Positions 33,401 to 34,379 of a DNA stretch of 34,379 bases are shown one piece after another; position 1 is the stretch's first letter; each line of letters starts with the position of its first letter. The notes below the pieces were generated by a model. It saw only the letters and a list, made by a program, of their open reading frames with translations, ran no database searches and was not told where the DNA came from. The translations under genes and the position numbers were made by a program. This DNA comes from Flavobacteriales bacterium (GTDB lineage Bacteria; Bacteroidota; Bacteroidia; Flavobacteriales_H; JAHEZO01). Location of the stretch: positions 3,747 through 38,125 of the forward strand of contig JAHEZO010000007.1 of the NCBI GenBank assembly GCA_023250995.1. The letters run 5' to 3'.

Positions 33401-34238
33401 GGCATTAAGGGCAGGTACAATTTCCGGGACTCAATGGAATGAAGGTAACATCGGTTTTTATTCTGCTGCATTCGGTTCAGATAACACGGCAAGCGGGGAT
33501 TATTCTCTTGCCTTTGGAAGAGGCCAGACAGCAAGCTCTTCTTATTCATTTTCCGGAGGGTATATTGGAAATGTTTCTGACGGACAGGCAACGTTTGTTT
33601 TTGCCGGAAATCCAATGCTAACCAATGGAAATGCAGGGGTGGTAATGTTTGGGGATTGGAATTCTAATTCATTTACGGCACCCGGAGGAATTCCAAACAA
33701 GATGTATTGCCGCTTTCAAAATGGCTATAACTTTTATACAAATAACAATAATACCGTTGGTGCAACATTGCCTGCAGGAGGTAACGCCTGGGCAGTTATT
33801 TCTGATTCAACAAAAAAAACAAATTTTATTTTTCCTGATGGAGAATCCTTTTTGCAATCCATAAGCAAAATGCACCTGGGCTCATGGAATTATAAAACCC
33901 AGGAGGCCGAAAAATACCGCCACTATGGCCCCATGGCCCAGGAATTTTTTTCTGCATTCGGCCATGATAAATTCGGAACCATTGGTTGCGATACTTTAAT
34001 TAACAGCAGTGATGCAACAGGAGTTGCTTTCATAGCAATTCAGGAACTCGAAAAAAGAACTGCAGATCAACAAAAAATTATTGAATCTCAATCTCTTCAG
34101 ATTCAAATATTAAATTCCGAAAATTTGCTTTTTAAAGCTGAATCAGGAAAATTGAAGGAAGAAAATCAAAAGATTAAGGCCGACATGGAATTGATAAAAC
34201 AACAACTCGGCATTGGAGTAAAAGCTGAAAAAAAATAA
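30450..34238 (+). CDS. Large surface/fibre protein with YadA-head-like repeats and C-terminal S74 chaperone (endosialidase-type) domain
   Basis: 1262 aa. A signal region ends near KVYSQ, followed by the GVLIPRMTAAQISAMNP and GLLVYQTDAPEGFYY opening common in Bacteroidota tail-fibre-like proteins. Residues about 170-350 hold tandem repeats of about 20 residues, such as NTFIGFQAGQT and QNLFMGYAAGF, like the beta-roll of trimeric YadA heads. A second shorter set is at about 810-930, and each set is introduced by the same TGNSGTxDGxNFIGTTD module. NVGIGTxSPxxKL motifs recur between. The C-terminus is an S74 intramolecular chaperone: ISDSTKKTNF with a Ser1118-Asp1119 pair where cleavage would occur, RHYGPMAQEF, GVAFIAIQELEKR, then a coiled coil. 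No T9SS sorting domain is seen, so its export route is unclear. Probably a trimeric fibre. Confidence 0.82.
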   Translation: MQFFYPSLKKCRNQKIRFSNLLIFFFPILFAVHCGKVYSQSVGIFGSTNLGVNNTGAKGNTSSVFDISANGKGVLIPRMTAAQISAMNPLPEAAQGLLVYQTDAPEGFYYNTSITTIPNWVLLAAGGTNWLLTGNSGTTDGTNFIGTTDNVPFNLRVNNETAGRIDPTLFNTFFGHQAGQTISSGGRNVFIGEKAGFSTTTGVRNNFIGYRAGFSSSGGSANYNQFFGYDAGYTNTSGSQNLFMGYAAGFLNSTGVNNHAVGYLAGRNNNGDNNFFEGYYSGFDNTSGSSNTFIGFQAGQTDNAANTNTTGSNNTFIGYNAGSGSPTQHTNSAAIGYHAKVDADNSMVLGGTGGYVVNVGIGTTVPTSKLHLHNSASTGLSISTNTNLGTGNDVELIFNSDLDGTPNPATIGQYNDGSLRFSGASNLVTPDMAIDDAGNVGIGTASPSAKLELKGSLKIVDGTQANGRVLTSDAGGLATWQTPSSGVSGSGTQNYVSKWNNAPGTSLGNSIIYDNGTNVGIGTSSPGLVGGSAKYLTISSGSGSPGAADNVSVELNGGSNSSNGIQNKVDFVARATDGANYNTGRIEMSNTSGSTNQGIMRFYTRDASSLAARMTILESGNTGVGITSPAAKFHISGGSGIFNSKLLRLEGDYSSLGHYQQFDFSRTADGAAVAGIRNIFDAAGQWSLDFYGTTGGTPFSTAIMRMQGDGNVGIGTSSPSEKLDVAGRIRISALSAPGISTDKLYNVGGNLFWNGTQLNASSPAWTITGNSGTVDGNNFIGTTDDVPVNFRVNNEKAGRVENDDIDGINGGNTFFGYRSGNSNVVDLAGIQGLYNTSIGFNSLSSNVNGLYNSSVGKASLYSNFNGNFNSAIGYEALFANVSGSYNTALGYGAGYNNINGGNNVFLGNQAGFNETGSNKLYIANNSADPPLIYGDFSTGQIGLGTSSPLAKFQITNGSFVANGNTGNTPISGAGTRMMWVPAKGALRAGTISGTQWNEGNIGFYSAAFGSDNTASGDYSLAFGRGQTASSSYSFSGGYIGNVSDGQATFVFAGNPMLTNGNAGVVMFGDWNSNSFTAPGGIPNKMYCRFQNGYNFYTNNNNTVGATLPAGGNAWAVISDSTKKTNFIFPDGESFLQSISKMHLGSWNYKTQEAEKYRHYGPMAQEFFSAFGHDKFGTIGCDTLINSSDATGVAFIAIQELEKRTADQQKIIESQSLQIQILNSENLLFKAESGKLKEENQKIKADMELIKQQLGIGVKAEKK

Positions 34239-34297
34239 TTCCAATTTACCCTCCCTTTAAAATCCTATAGTCAAATTTTTTTATGAAAACAAAGCCA

Positions 34298-34318
34298 AAA
34301 AATTCTTAAAGAATTTTT
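34298..34318. terminator. A/T-rich inverted repeat, possible terminator
   Basis: AAAAATTCTT (34298-34307) and AAGAATTTTT (34309-34318) are perfect reverse complements around one base. They lie between the fibre gene and a possible convergent gene. The stem is short and almost all A/T, so termination is only a possibility. Confidence 0.25.
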
Positions 34319-34325
34319 GAGTGAT

Positions 34326-34379
34326 TTAGAGATTTGGTTTTTTGGTGGCAGGATCAATAAAACGGACATTTTTTTTATA
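34326..34379 (-). CDS. Possible 3' end of a convergent gene (cut by window edge)
   Basis: The minus strand entering at the window edge is open for 17 codons and ends at a TAA (34328-34326), reading YKKNVRFIDPATKKPNL. Its composition looks protein-like, but the stretch is too short to identify or to be sure it is coding. Confidence 0.3.
   Translation of the reverse strand, partial: YKKNVRFIDPATKKPNL

Noticed and set aside
30450-34238. Phage tail fibre belonging to a prophage
   Set aside because: S74 domains occur in phage spikes, but there are no capsid, portal, terminase or integrase genes nearby and the protein has a bacterial signal peptide and opening.

Overview
The window looks like a chromosomal segment of a member of the Bacteroidota. 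Four encoded proteins end in type IX secretion (T9SS) sorting domains: three type A and one type B, plus one more type A in a lone gene (five substrates in all). Several starts are preceded by the Bacteroidota -7 promoter element TAnnTTTG, the DNA is AT-rich, and PKD, beta-propeller and S74-chaperone surface proteins are abundant. I cannot name a genus. I saw no rRNA, tRNA, CRISPR array, transposase or phage structural block.

Layout. 1-1812 (minus): a permease of the ethanolamine-permease type, followed by the 5' part of a glutamine-synthetase-family gene cut by the window edge; this pair suggests amine uptake and gamma-glutamylation. 2009-4372 (plus): an RprXY-like histidine kinase and response regulator. 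4452-6542: an M49 (DPP III type) lipoprotein peptidase, preceded by a 23-bp palindrome and followed by a strong terminator shared with a convergent gene. 6625-7889 (minus): a secreted MORN/YwqK-like protein and an unrecognised secreted protein. 7898-10065 (plus): a DUF3108 protein and a MepM-like M23 peptidase. 10066-10453 is non-coding and repeat-bearing. 10454-13647: a small T9SS cargo protein, a Wzx-type flippase, TatA and RNase HI.

13865-24745 is the most distinctive part: one promoter followed by four tightly packed plus-strand genes. Three encode giant paralogous surface proteins (beta-helix rungs, collagen-like Gly-X-Y stretches, glycine-rich polyglycine-II-like stretches, Ig-like and PKD domains). 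The first two end in T9SS type A domains and the third in a type B domain. A 69-aa DUF5678-like gene sits between the second and third and overlaps each by 4 bp (ATGA), so the small cytoplasmic protein is apparently translated in step with the giant exported ones.

24780-30277 (minus): a seven-repeat beta-propeller T9SS protein and the repair factor Mfd. The mfd gene carries a perfect 38-bp palindrome read in frame between its N-terminal and RNA-polymerase-interacting parts, much like the palindromic elements known inside Rickettsia genes. 30450-34238 (plus): a 1262-aa protein with YadA-head-like repeats and a C-terminal S74 self-cleaving chaperone. The last 54 bases may hold the 3' end of a convergent minus-strand gene.
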